Assembly (NCBI GenBank): GCA_002371465.1
Contig: DFIU01000017.1
Coordinates: forward strand, 1 to 60,483
Reading direction: 5' to 3'
Length of the DNA stretch: 60,483 bases
Source of the DNA: Lachnospiraceae bacterium UBA3689
GTDB taxonomy: Bacteria; Bacillota; Clostridia; Lachnospirales; Lachnospiraceae
Positions 49,158 to 59,300 of this stretch are shown here, one piece after another. The notes beneath the pieces were generated by a model. It saw nothing but the letters and a program-made list of their open reading frames with translations. It did no database searches and was not told the origin of the DNA. The stretch's first letter is position 1. Each line of letters opens with the position of its first letter. Position numbers and translations under genes: made by a program.

Positions 49158-50714
49158 TTGGCTGACTATATTTTGGAAATGAAAAACATTACAAAGCTTT
49201 ACCCCGGCGTAAAAGCTTTGGACAATGTCAATCTGCAGGTGGAGCGCGGCGAGATCCACGCCCTGGTTGGTGAAAATGGTGCCGGTAAGTCTACGCTCAT
49301 GAACGTACTTTCCGGAACGATTCCATTTGGCCAGTACACAGGAGACATTATTTACAACGGAGAGACCTGTAAGTTTACCAATATCAAGGACTCCGAGAAG
49401 AAGGGCATTGTCATTATCCACCAGGAACTGGCTCTGATCCCGGAACTGACGATCGCGGAAAATATGTTCCTCGGGAATGAGCGGTCCAATAAGTTCGGCA
49501 AGATCGACTGGAACATGACTCACAAGATGGCGACGGATCAGCTTAAGCGCGTCGGCTTAAAGGAAGCGTCCACGGTCCTGATCAAGGACATCGGAACCGG
49601 CAAGCAGCAGCTGGTGGAAATCGCCAAGGCGCTCTCCAAGAACGTCAGGCTGCTGATCCTCGATGAGCCGACATCTTCCTTAAATGAAGAAGATTCCCAG
49701 ATGCTGCTCGATATGCTGCTGGAATTTAAGAAGGAGGGGCTGACGTCCATCATTATTACCCATAAGCTCAATGAAGTTGCTTACAGCGCCGACCGCATCA
49801 CAGTCCTTCGGGACGGCGCCACCATCGAAACGATGGAGAACCCCAACCACAACATCGACGAGGAACGGATTATCAAGGGCATGGTCGGCCGGGAGCTGAC
49901 GGACCGCTATCCGGAGCGCGAGCATAAGGTCAGCGATGAAGTCGCTTTTGAGTGTAAGAACTGGACGGTCTACCATCCTGTCTACACCGACAAATGCATG
50001 GACCGCAACATCAGCTTCAAGGTCCACAAGGGCGAGATCGTCGGCTTCTCCGGTCTGCAGGGGGCAGGACGAACTGAATTGGCAAAGTCCCTCTTCGGCA
50101 GAAGCTACGGCAGCCACATTTCCGGTCAGGAATTCATCAACGGTCAGGAAGTTCATCTGAGAAATGAACACGACGCCATCGAGCATGGACTTGCCTACGC
50201 GACAGAAGACCGGAAGACAGACGGCCTGGTCCTGGGAGATTCCATCGCCAAGAACACCACGATGGCCAAGCTCTCCAAGATCTCCAATCGGCAGGGCATT
50301 GTAGACCCCATCAAGGAAAACAAGTATGCCGATGAATTTGTCAAGGCTATGAATACCAAGACGCCCAGCGTCCGGCAGGCGGTCGGCAACCTGTCCGGCG
50401 GTAACCAGCAGAAGGTGCTTCTGGCAAAATGGCTGTTCGCCGAGCCGGATATTCTGATCCTCGATGAGCCGACCCGAGGCATCGACGTCGGCGCTAAGTA
50501 CGAAATTTATACGATCATGAACCAGATGGTCAAAGAAGGCAAGGCGGTAATCATGATCTCCTCAGAACTTCCGGAGCTTCTGGGTATGTGTGACAGAATC
50601 TATGTCATGAATGAGGGTGAAATGGTGGCTGAGTTCACACAGAAGGAAGCTACGCAGGAAAAGATTATGAGCGCGATTCTCAAATCAGATGATCGTCAGA
50701 TCAAGGAGGCTTAA
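49158..50714 (+). CDS. Sugar ABC transporter ATPase with two nucleotide-binding domains (MmsA/GguA-like)
   Basis: A 518-residue fused ATPase. Domain 1 has Walker A GENGAGKSTLMNVLSG, signature GTGKQQLVEIAKAL and Walker B LLILDEPTSSL. Domain 2 has the degenerate Walker A GLQGAGRTELAKSLFG, signature NLSGGNQQKVLLAKWL and ILILDEPTRGIDVG, the standard pattern of RbsA/XylG-type proteins. TTG 49158 is the start, with AGGAGG (49144-49149) ahead. The permease gene follows 2 bases after its stop. Confidence 0.95.
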   Translation: MADYILEMKNITKLYPGVKALDNVNLQVERGEIHALVGENGAGKSTLMNVLSGTIPFGQYTGDIIYNGETCKFTNIKDSEKKGIVIIHQELALIPELTIAENMFLGNERSNKFGKIDWNMTHKMATDQLKRVGLKEASTVLIKDIGTGKQQLVEIAKALSKNVRLLILDEPTSSLNEEDSQMLLDMLLEFKKEGLTSIIITHKLNEVAYSADRITVLRDGATIETMENPNHNIDEERIIKGMVGRELTDRYPEREHKVSDEVAFECKNWTVYHPVYTDKCMDRNISFKVHKGEIVGFSGLQGAGRTELAKSLFGRSYGSHISGQEFINGQEVHLRNEHDAIEHGLAYATEDRKTDGLVLGDSIAKNTTMAKLSKISNRQGIVDPIKENKYADEFVKAMNTKTPSVRQAVGNLSGGNQQKVLLAKWLFAEPDILILDEPTRGIDVGAKYEIYTIMNQMVKEGKAVIMISSELPELLGMCDRIYVMNEGEMVAEFTQKEATQEKIMSAILKSDDRQIKEA

Positions 50715-50716
50715 TC

Positions 50717-51874
50717 ATGAAGGTTTCAGCTTTTGTTAAAAAATATACCATGGTGATCGCACTGGTCATTGTATTCATTTTCTTCACGGTACTGACCCAG
50801 GGCAAGCAGGTCCTTCCCGCCAACGTATCCAATCTGCTCCTGCAGAATGCCTACGTTCTGGTTATGGCGTGCGGTATGCTGCTCTGCATCCTGACCGGCG
50901 GTAACGTCGACCTGTCCGTCGGTTCCACCCTCTGCCTGGCAGGCGCGCTTGCCGGCAAGATGCTGCAGGATGGCAGACCGACCGCTCTTGCGGTTCTGCT
51001 GCCGCTGGTCGTTGCGGCTCTGATCGGCGTCGGCCAGGGCTTCCTGATTGGCTACATTCACATTCCTCCTTTTATCTGCACCCTGGCAGGTATGTTCCTT
51101 TGGAGAGGTCTGGGCCGTGTCGTTCTGGATTCCCGGACCCTTCCGATTCAGCAGCAGGGCTTTAAGAACCTCTTCACCTCCTATATCCGCATCCCGGGTA
51201 TTGATGATAAGGGAAATGCTCCTTCTTCCCTGGTCATTTTCTGCATCATCGCCATCCTCTTTACCATCGCCATGCTGATGAGCGAGCTGAAGAAGAAAAA
51301 GCAGGGCATCGCGACAACCAGGATCTCCAGCACCGTGATCAGAATCGTCATCATTGACATCATCCTCGTGGCCTATGGACAGAGACTGAGCAAGTACCAG
51401 GGCGTTCCGGTCATGCTGATCTGGATCTGCGCCATTGTCGCCATCTTCTGGTTCCTGACCTCCTCCACCGTATTCGGCCGTTACTTCTACGCTGTCGGCG
51501 GAAATGAAAAGGCAACCAAGCTCTCCGGTATCGATCCCCGTAAGGTTTACTTCTGGGCTTACTTCCTCATGTCCACACTGGCAGGTCTGTCTGGCCTTCT
51601 GGTCGGCGCCCGTATCGGTGCCGTTGACGGTAATATGGGTAACTCCTACGAAATGGACGCCATCGCGTCCTGCTTCATCGGCGGCGCTTCCGCGTACGGC
51701 GGATCCGGTTCCATCCCGGGCGTCATGATCGGCGCCATCCTTCTGGGCGTTATCAACCAGGGCATGTCCATCATGGGTCTGCCGGATCAGTGGCAGTACG
51801 TCGTCAAGGGCGCTGTTCTTCTGGCAGCCGTCGTCTTCGACGTCGTATCCAACCACAAGACCGGTAAGTCATAA
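50717..51874 (+). CDS. Sugar ABC transporter permease (MmsB/GguB-like)
   Basis: A 385-residue permease with about ten helices. MACGMLLCILTGGNVDLSVGS, YIHIPPFICTLAGMFLWRGL and GGNEKATKLSGIDPRK with GGASAYGGSGSIPGVMIGA are family motifs of XylH/GguB-type permeases. ATG 50717 follows the ATPase stop by 2 bases and uses AAGGAGG inside the end of that gene, so the two are translated together. It completes the importer with the binding protein and ATPase. Confidence 0.94.
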   Translation: MKVSAFVKKYTMVIALVIVFIFFTVLTQGKQVLPANVSNLLLQNAYVLVMACGMLLCILTGGNVDLSVGSTLCLAGALAGKMLQDGRPTALAVLLPLVVAALIGVGQGFLIGYIHIPPFICTLAGMFLWRGLGRVVLDSRTLPIQQQGFKNLFTSYIRIPGIDDKGNAPSSLVIFCIIAILFTIAMLMSELKKKKQGIATTRISSTVIRIVIIDIILVAYGQRLSKYQGVPVMLIWICAIVAIFWFLTSSTVFGRYFYAVGGNEKATKLSGIDPRKVYFWAYFLMSTLAGLSGLLVGARIGAVDGNMGNSYEMDAIASCFIGGASAYGGSGSIPGVMIGAILLGVINQGMSIMGLPDQWQYVVKGAVLLAAVVFDVVSNHKTGKS

Positions 51875-51925
51875 GGACTACTTTAAAATTTGCAACTTTA
51901 AAATGTTATAAAGGGGAATGAAGGA

Positions 51926-51949
51926 CCCCGCTCTGGTCTTTAGGCGGGG
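51926..51949 (+). other. Hairpin between permease and kinase genes
   Basis: CCCCGC (51926-51931) pairs with GCGGGG (51944-51949) around a 12-nt loop. No T-run follows. It may stabilise or process the operon mRNA before the kinase gene. Confidence 0.5.
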
Positions 51950-51986
51950 CGGAGTTCTTCGCATTCCTACAAAAGGGAGAAAAACA

Positions 51987-53459
51987 ATGCTTTATATCGG
52001 CGTTGATTTAGGAACATCCGCGGTGAAGCTGCTTCTCATGGATGAGAAGGGCGGCATCAAAAACATTGTTTCCGAAGAATATCCGCTTTCCTTCCCCCAT
52101 CCGGGTTGGGCTGAGCAGAGACCGGAGGACTGGCTTTCTGCAGTCGAAAAAGGAATCCCGGAACTGATAAAGGGGCAGGACGCTTCCCGGATCGCAGGCA
52201 TCGGCGCCGGCGGTCAGATGCATGGTCTGGTCGCTCTTGACGCAGATGACAAAGTCCTGCGGCCGGCGATTCTTTGGAACGACGGAAGAAGCCAGGAAGA
52301 GACCGAATATTTAAATACAGTCATCGGCAAGGAAAAGCTGACGGAATACACCGGCAACATTGCCTTCGCCGGCTTTACCGCACCCAAGATTCTCTGGATG
52401 AAAAAGCATGAGCCGGAGCTTTTTGAAAAGATTGCCAAGATCATGCTGCCCAAGGACTACATCAACTACATGCTGACCGGCGTCCACTGCACAGACTATT
52501 CGGACGCGTCCGGCATGCTGCTGCTGGACGTCCGCAACAAGACCTGGAGCCGGGAAATGCTGGATATCTGCGGCATCAGGGAAAGCCAGATGCCCAGACT
52601 CTTTGAAAGCTATGAAGTGGTCGGAAATCTGACCCCTGAGGCGGCCAGGAAGCTGGGTCTTTCTGAGAATGTGAAGGTCGTGGCAGGAGCCGGAGACAAT
52701 GCGGCTGCGGCGGTCGGGACCGGCGTGGTCGGAAATGGGGGCTGCAACATTTCCCTGGGAACTTCCGGCACTATCTTCGTATCCTCCGACAAGTTCGCCC
52801 TCGATACGGCAAATGCCCTTCACGCCTTTGCTCACGCGGACGGCGGCTGGCACCTGATGGGCTGCATGCTCTCCGCGGCTTCCTGCAACAAGTGGTGGAT
52901 GGATGAGATCATCGGAACCAGGGACTACGGAAGCGAGCAGGCCCCGATCACGGATGAGCAGCTGGGCCGCAACCATGTCTATTTCCTGCCCTACCTGATG
53001 GGAGAGCGGGCGGTTCATAACAATCCGGGAGCCAGAGGCTGCTTTATCGGCCTTACCATGGACAACACCCGGGCGGATATGACCCAGGCAGTCCTCGAAG
53101 GCGTCGCCTTCGGCATCCGGGATTCCCTGGAAGCAGCAAAGCGGCTGGGCGTGACGGTGACATCCAGTATGATCTGCGGAGGCGGAGCCAAGAGCCCGCT
53201 ATGGAGAAGGATCGTTGCCAACGTCCTCAATATTGAGCTGACCATACCGGAGACAGAGCAGGGCCCGGGTTACGGCGGAGCTATTCTGGCGGCCGTTGCC
53301 TGCGGAGAATATCCGACGGTGGAGGAGGCTGCCAGGACCCTCGTCAAGGTGACGGAGAAGGTTGAGCCCGATCCGGAAATTGCAGCCAGATACGAGGAGA
53401 AATACAAGGCGTTTGATGATCTCTATCCCGCTCTAAAACCCCTTTTCCCGGCTCTTTAA
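51987..53459 (+). CDS. xylB: Xylulokinase-type FGGY kinase
   Basis: A 490-residue sugar kinase. The ATPase motif YIGVDLGTSAVK is at the start, GGQMHGLVALD is the xylulokinase-type substrate motif, and VVAGAGDNAAAAVGTG carries the catalytic Asp. CGGGAKSPLWRRIVANVL is the FGGY signature. GEGA-like ATG 51987 is chosen because AAGGGAG precedes it and the fold starts there. It would phosphorylate D-xylulose or a related ketose made by the isomerase encoded downstream. No xylA-type isomerase lies in the window. Confidence 0.92.
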   Translation: MLYIGVDLGTSAVKLLLMDEKGGIKNIVSEEYPLSFPHPGWAEQRPEDWLSAVEKGIPELIKGQDASRIAGIGAGGQMHGLVALDADDKVLRPAILWNDGRSQEETEYLNTVIGKEKLTEYTGNIAFAGFTAPKILWMKKHEPELFEKIAKIMLPKDYINYMLTGVHCTDYSDASGMLLLDVRNKTWSREMLDICGIRESQMPRLFESYEVVGNLTPEAARKLGLSENVKVVAGAGDNAAAAVGTGVVGNGGCNISLGTSGTIFVSSDKFALDTANALHAFAHADGGWHLMGCMLSAASCNKWWMDEIIGTRDYGSEQAPITDEQLGRNHVYFLPYLMGERAVHNNPGARGCFIGLTMDNTRADMTQAVLEGVAFGIRDSLEAAKRLGVTVTSSMICGGGAKSPLWRRIVANVLNIELTIPETEQGPGYGGAILAAVACGEYPTVEEAARTLVKVTEKVEPDPEIAARYEEKYKAFDDLYPALKPLFPAL

Positions 53460-53478
53460 AGAAAGGCGGTAAGATTTT

Positions 53479-53844
53479 ATGACTTTGTTTGAAAGAGATC
53501 CCGACAAACGCCCTTCGACCCAGACCGGCAGCATGCTGATGATCGTCGTCTGCGGCTACATCATATACCTGGGCGTCAACATCTTAAGCGGTTATGTCAA
53601 AGGAGAGGGCGGCAATACGCCCGCCTGGGTCCAGATCGTCTTCGGTCTGCTGTTCGTCGGGGCAGGAGCCGGTTTTATCATCCGTTATCTGATCCTGATC
53701 GCAAGCGCCAACGCCGCGGCAAAAGAAGAACCAATCGAAGAAGAAAAACAGGCGGAAAGTCCGGAAGCCGATGAGGGAGATGAAACGGATTCATCGACTT
53801 TGGACCTCACGAATTCGGACCGGGACTCTTCCGGACAAGCTTAA
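53479..53844 (+). CDS. Small two-helix membrane protein of unknown function
   Basis: A 121-residue protein. Hydrophobic helices lie at about residues 19-38 (MLMIVVCGYIIYLGVNIL) and 50-75 (VQIVFGLLFVGAGAGFIIRY). A strongly acidic C-terminal tail of about 45 residues, rich in Glu, Asp and Ser, follows. AAAGAAAGGCGG precedes the ATG. It is placed 19 bases after the kinase gene and 75 before the isomerase gene, so it belongs to the operon. I recognise no family; a role in assembling or tuning the sugar pathway is only a guess. Confidence 0.75.
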   Translation: MTLFERDPDKRPSTQTGSMLMIVVCGYIIYLGVNILSGYVKGEGGNTPAWVQIVFGLLFVGAGAGFIIRYLILIASANAAAKEEPIEEEKQAESPEADEGDETDSSTLDLTNSDRDSSGQA

Positions 53845-53919
53845 GTGCATCATCCTGCGGGACCTTCCCGCGGGTCAATATCTATAAACTTTAAAGTAAA
53901 TTCAAGAAAGGATGAAACT

Positions 53920-55473
53920 ATGACAAGCAATATTCCAGTAGTTAAAGTTGGTATTGTGGCTGTAAGCCGTGACTGCTTCCCGGCTCCTCTTGCCGTCAAC
54001 AGAAGAAAGGCTCTTGTTGAAGCTTACACCAGGAAGTACGGCGCAGAGAACATCTATGAGTGTCCGATCACCATCGTTGAGAGCGAAATCGATATGGTCA
54101 ACGCTCTGGAAGATGTCAGGAAGGCAGGCTGCAACGCCCTTTGCGTCTACCTGGGCAACTTCGGTCCGGAAATCTCCGAGACCCTGCTCGCCAAACACTT
54201 CGACGGACCGGTCATGTACAGCGCGGCTGCGGAAGAATCCCAGACCACTCTGGGCGTATCCGGCAGAGGCGACGCTTACTGCGGTATGCTGAACGCCTCC
54301 TACAACCTGGCCCTTCGCAACACTACAGCCTGGATTCCGGAGAATCCGGTTCGCAGCGCGGAAGGTGTTGCCGACAATATCCATGACTTTCTGCCGATCG
54401 CCAGAGTCAGAATCGGTCTTGACAACCTGAAGATCATTTCCTTCGGTCCCAGACCGCAGAACTTCCTGGCCTGCAATGCTCCGATCAAACAGCTCTACAA
54501 CATGAACGTTGAAATCGAAGAAGAGTCCGAGCTGGATCTCTTTGAAGCTTATGAGAAGCACTTCGTACCGGAGAAGTACGACCTCGATCCGGCAGTTGTG
54601 GAGAAGCAGAATAAAGAGATCGAAGAGATCAAGGCGGACATGATGAAGGAACTCGGCATCAAAGATCCGACCGAAAAGCAGCAGGAAATGCTGAAGAAGT
54701 TCGCTTCCTATGAAGCAACTCTGGTTGACTGGGTTGAGGAACACAAGGGCTATCGCAAGTATGTCGCCCTGACCACAAAGTGCTGGCCGGCATTTGAAGA
54801 TATGTTCAAGTTTGTTCCCTGTTTTGTCAACAGCCGTCTGACCGGCCGCGGCATTCCGGTATCCTGTGAAGTTGATATCTACGGCGCTCTGTCCGAGTAC
54901 ATCGGCTGGTGTATCAGCGGTGAGGAAGTTACCCTGCTCGACATCAATAACTCTGTACCGGCAGATATGTACGAAGAGAGCATCAAGGGCAAGTTCGACT
55001 ACGACTTCAAGGCAACGGATGTCTTCATGGGCTTCCACTGCGGCAATACCTGCAGCAGCAGACTGGTTCAGCCTCACATCGGCTACCAGAAGATCATGGC
55101 AAATACCCATCCCCAGGAATGGTGCGACGGAACCATGGAAGGCGACATCAAGCCGGGCGCAATCACCTTCTACAGACTGCAGTCCACAGCTGATGCCAAG
55201 CTTCGCGCTTATGCGGCAGAAGGGGAAGTCCTGCCGGTCGCTACCCGGTCCTTCGGTTCCATCGGTGTCTTCGCGATCAAGGAAATGGGTCGTTTCTATC
55301 GCTATGAGCTGATCGGCAAGAACTATCCGCACCACGGCGCGGTTATGTTCGGCCACTATGCGAAGAGCCTCTATGAAGCGCTCAAGTTCATCGGCGTTGA
55401 TCCGACTGAAATCGGCTACAACCATCCGGCCGGAGACCGCTATGTGGATGAAAATCCCTGGGGAAACCTTTGA
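53920..55473 (+). CDS. FucI/AraA-family sugar isomerase
   Basis: A 517-residue protein with the FucI/AraA fold. VVKVGIVAVSRDCFPAPLAVNRR starts the N-terminal domain. CWPAFEDMFKFVPCFVNSRLTGRGIPVSCEVD and FMGFHCGNTCSS carry probable metal-binding residues, and YNHPAGDRYVDENPWGNL ends it. Members interconvert aldoses and ketoses (L-fucose, L-arabinose, D-arabinose and others). The substrate cannot be read from sequence. Beside a xylulokinase-type kinase it may feed a pentulose. ATG 53920 follows AAGAAAGGA. Confidence 0.88.
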   Translation: MTSNIPVVKVGIVAVSRDCFPAPLAVNRRKALVEAYTRKYGAENIYECPITIVESEIDMVNALEDVRKAGCNALCVYLGNFGPEISETLLAKHFDGPVMYSAAAEESQTTLGVSGRGDAYCGMLNASYNLALRNTTAWIPENPVRSAEGVADNIHDFLPIARVRIGLDNLKIISFGPRPQNFLACNAPIKQLYNMNVEIEEESELDLFEAYEKHFVPEKYDLDPAVVEKQNKEIEEIKADMMKELGIKDPTEKQQEMLKKFASYEATLVDWVEEHKGYRKYVALTTKCWPAFEDMFKFVPCFVNSRLTGRGIPVSCEVDIYGALSEYIGWCISGEEVTLLDINNSVPADMYEESIKGKFDYDFKATDVFMGFHCGNTCSSRLVQPHIGYQKIMANTHPQEWCDGTMEGDIKPGAITFYRLQSTADAKLRAYAAEGEVLPVATRSFGSIGVFAIKEMGRFYRYELIGKNYPHHGAVMFGHYAKSLYEALKFIGVDPTEIGYNHPAGDRYVDENPWGNL

Positions 55474-55503
55474 TCGTAAGATCATGAAACTGGTCTGACA
55501 TTC

Positions 55504-55542
55504 TGCGGTCCGCCTGCTTTTGGGCAGACGGGCCGCATTTTT
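55504..55542 (+). terminator. Hairpin terminator between isomerase and DUF4867-like genes
   Basis: TGCGG (55504-55508) with CCG and CTGC pairs with GCAG, CGG and CCGCA (to 55537) across one wobble and one mismatch, followed by TTTTT. It probably attenuates the last gene of the operon. Confidence 0.78.
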
Positions 55543-55564
55543 CTACCCGAAAAAGGAGAAACTC

Positions 55565-56215
55565 ATGCATATCTATACAATTTCCGATCCGGAATTTAAA
55601 GAATACGGCAAAGTCATAGAAGGTTACGAGAAAGAGTCCAAGGCGATTATGGAAGCGCTGACGACGTCAACTCCCTGCCCGGAAGAGGGGACCGGCTATG
55701 TACCGGAAGAGCCGGCGATTCAGAACCTGCCGGAAGCGAAGAGCTTGGCGCCCAGCCTTTTTGGCGGCATCCCGACCGAGTTCGGCTGGTGCAACGGTCA
55801 CAATACCAGGCTCAATGCTCTGGAATACCACAGAAACAGCGAGTTCAATCTGGGGACAGAGGACTTCATCCTTCTGGTCGCCAGGCAGAGTGAAATTGAT
55901 GAAAACTTTATGCTGGATACCGCAAAGGTCAAGGCCTTTTTAGTTCCTAAGAGTGTCCTGGTCGAGGTCTACGCGACCACCCTTCACTATGCGCCCTGCC
56001 AGGCAAGCCCGGGTAAGGGCTTTCGGGTTCTCGTCGCCCTGCCCAAGGGGACCAATGACGGCACGACGGAAACCAAGGGTCTAAGCCCGGAAGACGCCTA
56101 TATGACGGCTCAGAACAAGTGGCTGCTGCCGCATCCGGATTCCAGCGAGGCGAAGGGCGGAGCCAAAGTGGGGCTGACCGGTGTCAATATTGATATTGCA
56201 GGAGATCTGAAGTAA
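55565..56215 (+). CDS. DUF4867-like protein
   Basis: A 216-residue soluble protein. From memory IYTISDPEFKEYGKVIEGYE, IPTEFGWCNGHNTRLNALEYHRNSE and LHYAPCQASPGKGFRVLVAL fit a family annotated DUF4867, found beside FucI-type isomerases and sugar kinases in Clostridia. CNGHNTRLNALEYHRNSEF has several potential metal ligands (Cys, His, Glu), so a cupin-like sugar mutarotase or isomerase accessory role is possible but not shown. AAAAGGAG precedes ATG 55565. Confidence 0.75.
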   Translation: MHIYTISDPEFKEYGKVIEGYEKESKAIMEALTTSTPCPEEGTGYVPEEPAIQNLPEAKSLAPSLFGGIPTEFGWCNGHNTRLNALEYHRNSEFNLGTEDFILLVARQSEIDENFMLDTAKVKAFLVPKSVLVEVYATTLHYAPCQASPGKGFRVLVALPKGTNDGTTETKGLSPEDAYMTAQNKWLLPHPDSSEAKGGAKVGLTGVNIDIAGDLK

Positions 56216-56260
56216 ACCTGTAAGATAAAGCTGAAATAGACTGCTGCTTGCAGCACATAA

Positions 56261-56299
56261 GGGCGGAAGCCGGGTTTTGGTTTAAACCGGCTTCCGCCC
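56261..56299. terminator. Terminator between the sugar operon and the surface protein gene
   Basis: GGGCGGAAGCCGG (56261-56273) pairs perfectly over 13 bp with CCGGCTTCCGCCC (56287-56299) around a 13-nt loop. It lies between convergent genes and can serve both, although T-runs are short. Confidence 0.8.
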
Positions 56300-56337
56300 C
56301 ATATTATTTCATATGAAATTGTTCTTTAAGAAATTCC

Positions 56338-59300
56338 TTATTTCCTTTCCTCCTTTTTCCGTCTTGCAGCCAGTAACATAACAACCGCTGTCAGAGAAGC
56401 TGCAAGCAGCACCCCATACAGGAGAATATTTGCGGAATCCCCTGTCTTTGGAGCCCCGGTCCTTGTTGCTCTGCTGCCGGTTGAAGGGGTAGGTCTTGGC
56501 GGCTTGTTGCCCGGTGTGGGCGGGACTGGTTTCGGCGGCTTGTTGTCCGGCGTGTGTGTATTCACTACCGTAAAGCCCTTTATTTCATCTCCGGTAATGG
56601 ATGTCTGATATCCGGATACCGCATCTTCCGTAACGCTATAGTTGATTTTCTCCCCATTTGCGTAAAGATCCAGATTGGTAAAGCTGCCGGTCCACTGATT
56701 CTCCCCATTCAGTGTTAGCACTTTCCCAGTATCTTTTCCATCCGCCAGCAGATGAATCGTGACGCTCTTCGGACGAATCCTGTCTTGATTATCCCTGTCG
56801 TCCCATGCCTTGGTGACCGCAATGCTGGTCTTGCCTGGAGCATGCGTATTGGTCACATCATAGCCTTTGACTTCGCTGGTATAATCTGTGACCGCATCTT
56901 CCGTAACGGTATAGACAATTTCCTTTCCTTTTTCGTACTTGGCAAGATTGTCGAAGGACCATTTCCAGTCGTCTGCTGCGGTGACTTCTTTATTCGCAAC
57001 CTCTGTGCCGTTAGCCATGAGCCGGATTGTGATCTTCTCCGGTCTTGCGCCGTCCTGGTCGTTGTTATCCTCCCAGGTCTTTGTGCCGCTCACGGAGGTG
57101 GTTTCCGGGGTATGCGTGTTTGTTACAGTATATCCGGTCTTCGCATCCCCTGTGATTGCCACATCGTACCCTGCGACAGCATCCTCCTTTACGGCATAGA
57201 CAATGTCCTTACCAGCCTTCTTCGCATCCAGTTCCTCAAAGGAGGCAGACCAGTGATTGGCTTCGTTCAGGGTAACGGTCTTTCCGGTATCCTCACCATC
57301 CGCCAGAAGGTGGACGGTAACATCGTTCGGACGCTTGCCATCCTGATTGTTACTGTCGTTCCATGCCTTGGTGACCGCAATGCTTGTCTTGCCCGGGGCA
57401 TGCGTATTGGTTACATTGGTTCCATCATAGCTTGCGCTGTAATCTGTGACCGCATCTTCTTTCACAGAGTAGGAAATTTCCGCACCGTCCTTATATTTCG
57501 GCAGCTCACTGAATGTCCAGCTCCAGCTATCGGAAGCGGTGACTTCCTTGCTCTGTACTTCCTCACCATTGGCCAGCAGGCGGATCGTGATACTCTCCGG
57601 TCTTGCGCCGTCCTGGTCGTTGTTGTCATTCCAGGTCTTCGTTCCGCTCACGGAGGTGGTCTCCGGTGTATGGGTATTTGTCATGGTCTGACCATTGGAG
57701 ACAGTGCTTTGATCCGCCTCATAGCCATCTACGGCATCTTCCTTTACCGTATAGTTGATTGCCGTGCCATTGCTGCTCTTCGGAAGGTTGCTGAACGTTA
57801 CCGTATAGGTGCCATCCCCATTGTCTGTCACCGTCGGTACAACGTTTTCAACTTCCGTGTCGCCATTCATCAAATGTACTTTGGCAGCATACTCATTCGC
57901 AGAGGGACGGATACCATCCTGATTGTTCGTATCTGCCCATTTTTTGGTGATACTGATTTCCGTCGTATCCGGTGTGTGCGAGTTGGTGATTGTCTCTCCA
58001 TCTGCGGCGCTTGTCTTGTCTGCCGTGTAGCCGTCAATGGAATCTTCCGCAATCTTATAATCCGCCTTGCTGCCGTTTACATATTCCGGAAGATCACTGT
58101 ATTTCACCGTATACGTTCCGTCTCCATTGTCGGTTACGATCGGGGTATAGCCGGTCACTTCCTCGGTGCCGTTCATCAGTTTGATTTTGGATGCAAAATC
58201 ATCCGCACTCGGACGAATCCCATCCTGATTATCTGCATCCTCCCACTTCTTGGTGATGGAGACACTGATCAGGAGCTTTTTGTCTGTAACCGTCCTTACG
58301 GCTGCACTATCCGGAGATACCTGGAGTGTAAATTCTTCCGTATTCAGCTCATATCCGGCAGGAGCTGTCTTCTCTTTTACCTTATAGGTTCCGGATGTAA
58401 GAGAGCCGGAAGTAACCGTTCCATCCGCACCGGTCGTTAATTCAAATGTGCTCCCATCCGGACGGGTCACCTCAAACACAGCACCTGCAAGTACAGTACT
58501 GTTATTATCCGCATCCACCTTGGTAAGTTTGATCTTGTTTGCAAGATTGCCTGTTCCGGATCCACCCGAATCAGCGGAAATGTGGGATGCGCTTGTGGTC
58601 TTTGTCTGTTGCGTCGAAGTAAGTGTTACATTATTGCGAAGTCTCGTTCCTGGCGTGTAAGTTGTGCTATAGCGAAGTCGATACTGATCGCCATTCAGAT
58701 CCCCCAGATTGATACTAAAGGATTTCCTGTCTGTACTGATCGTAAGCCTGCCTGATAGGTCAGCAGAATTATCGCTTTCATAGGTTTGCTTAATATCACC
58801 ATACGCATCCATCTCTACGCGTGCAAGGATGAAACTGCCAGGTATATATGTTTCATTCCCTGCTCCCGCAGACAGATGATCAGATATAACAACATTCGTC
58901 AGAGTTGCTTTCTGATGATTGATTCGAACATACCACTCAGCTTCGTCCTTAGCACCCGAGCTTGCAGTTTGCCCCCACTTGCCTATTACTTCTGGCTTAA
59001 GCCCTTGAGGTCCTGTGACATGCACCTCCACAGGTGTCACCTGCCCATTGACGGTGACGCTAAAGGTGTTATCCTTATCATTTTGGATCTGCTGTCTGTC
59101 GAAAGTGGCAGCCAGATGAATATTTCCTTTAATATTCTCCTTTCCCTCTACCCAGTCGGCAAAAGTGACGCGGACGGTTCCACCTGTATTATTTGCTCCC
59201 GGCGAGACGTGGGCTGTCGCGATTACGGTCGTGCCGTCATCCCCATAAATATTAAAATCGACAGACGCACTGTCGGAAGGGAAGCGCATCTCACTCGGCA

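Noticed and set aside
50726..51856. A 376-codon minus-strand frame opposite the sugar permease gene
   Set aside because: The product is extremely rich in Asp, Gly and His without any fold signature, the typical shadow of a membrane protein gene.
53902..55485. A 527-codon open frame on the minus strand opposite the FucI-type isomerase gene
   Set aside because: It mirrors the real gene, has no ribosome binding site and no family resemblance. It arises from codon bias of the plus-strand gene.
56752..58440. A 562-codon plus-strand frame opposite the Cna-B repeats
   Set aside because: It only reflects the repetitive minus-strand gene; the pseudo-repeats in it follow the Cna-B period and no ribosome binding site is present.
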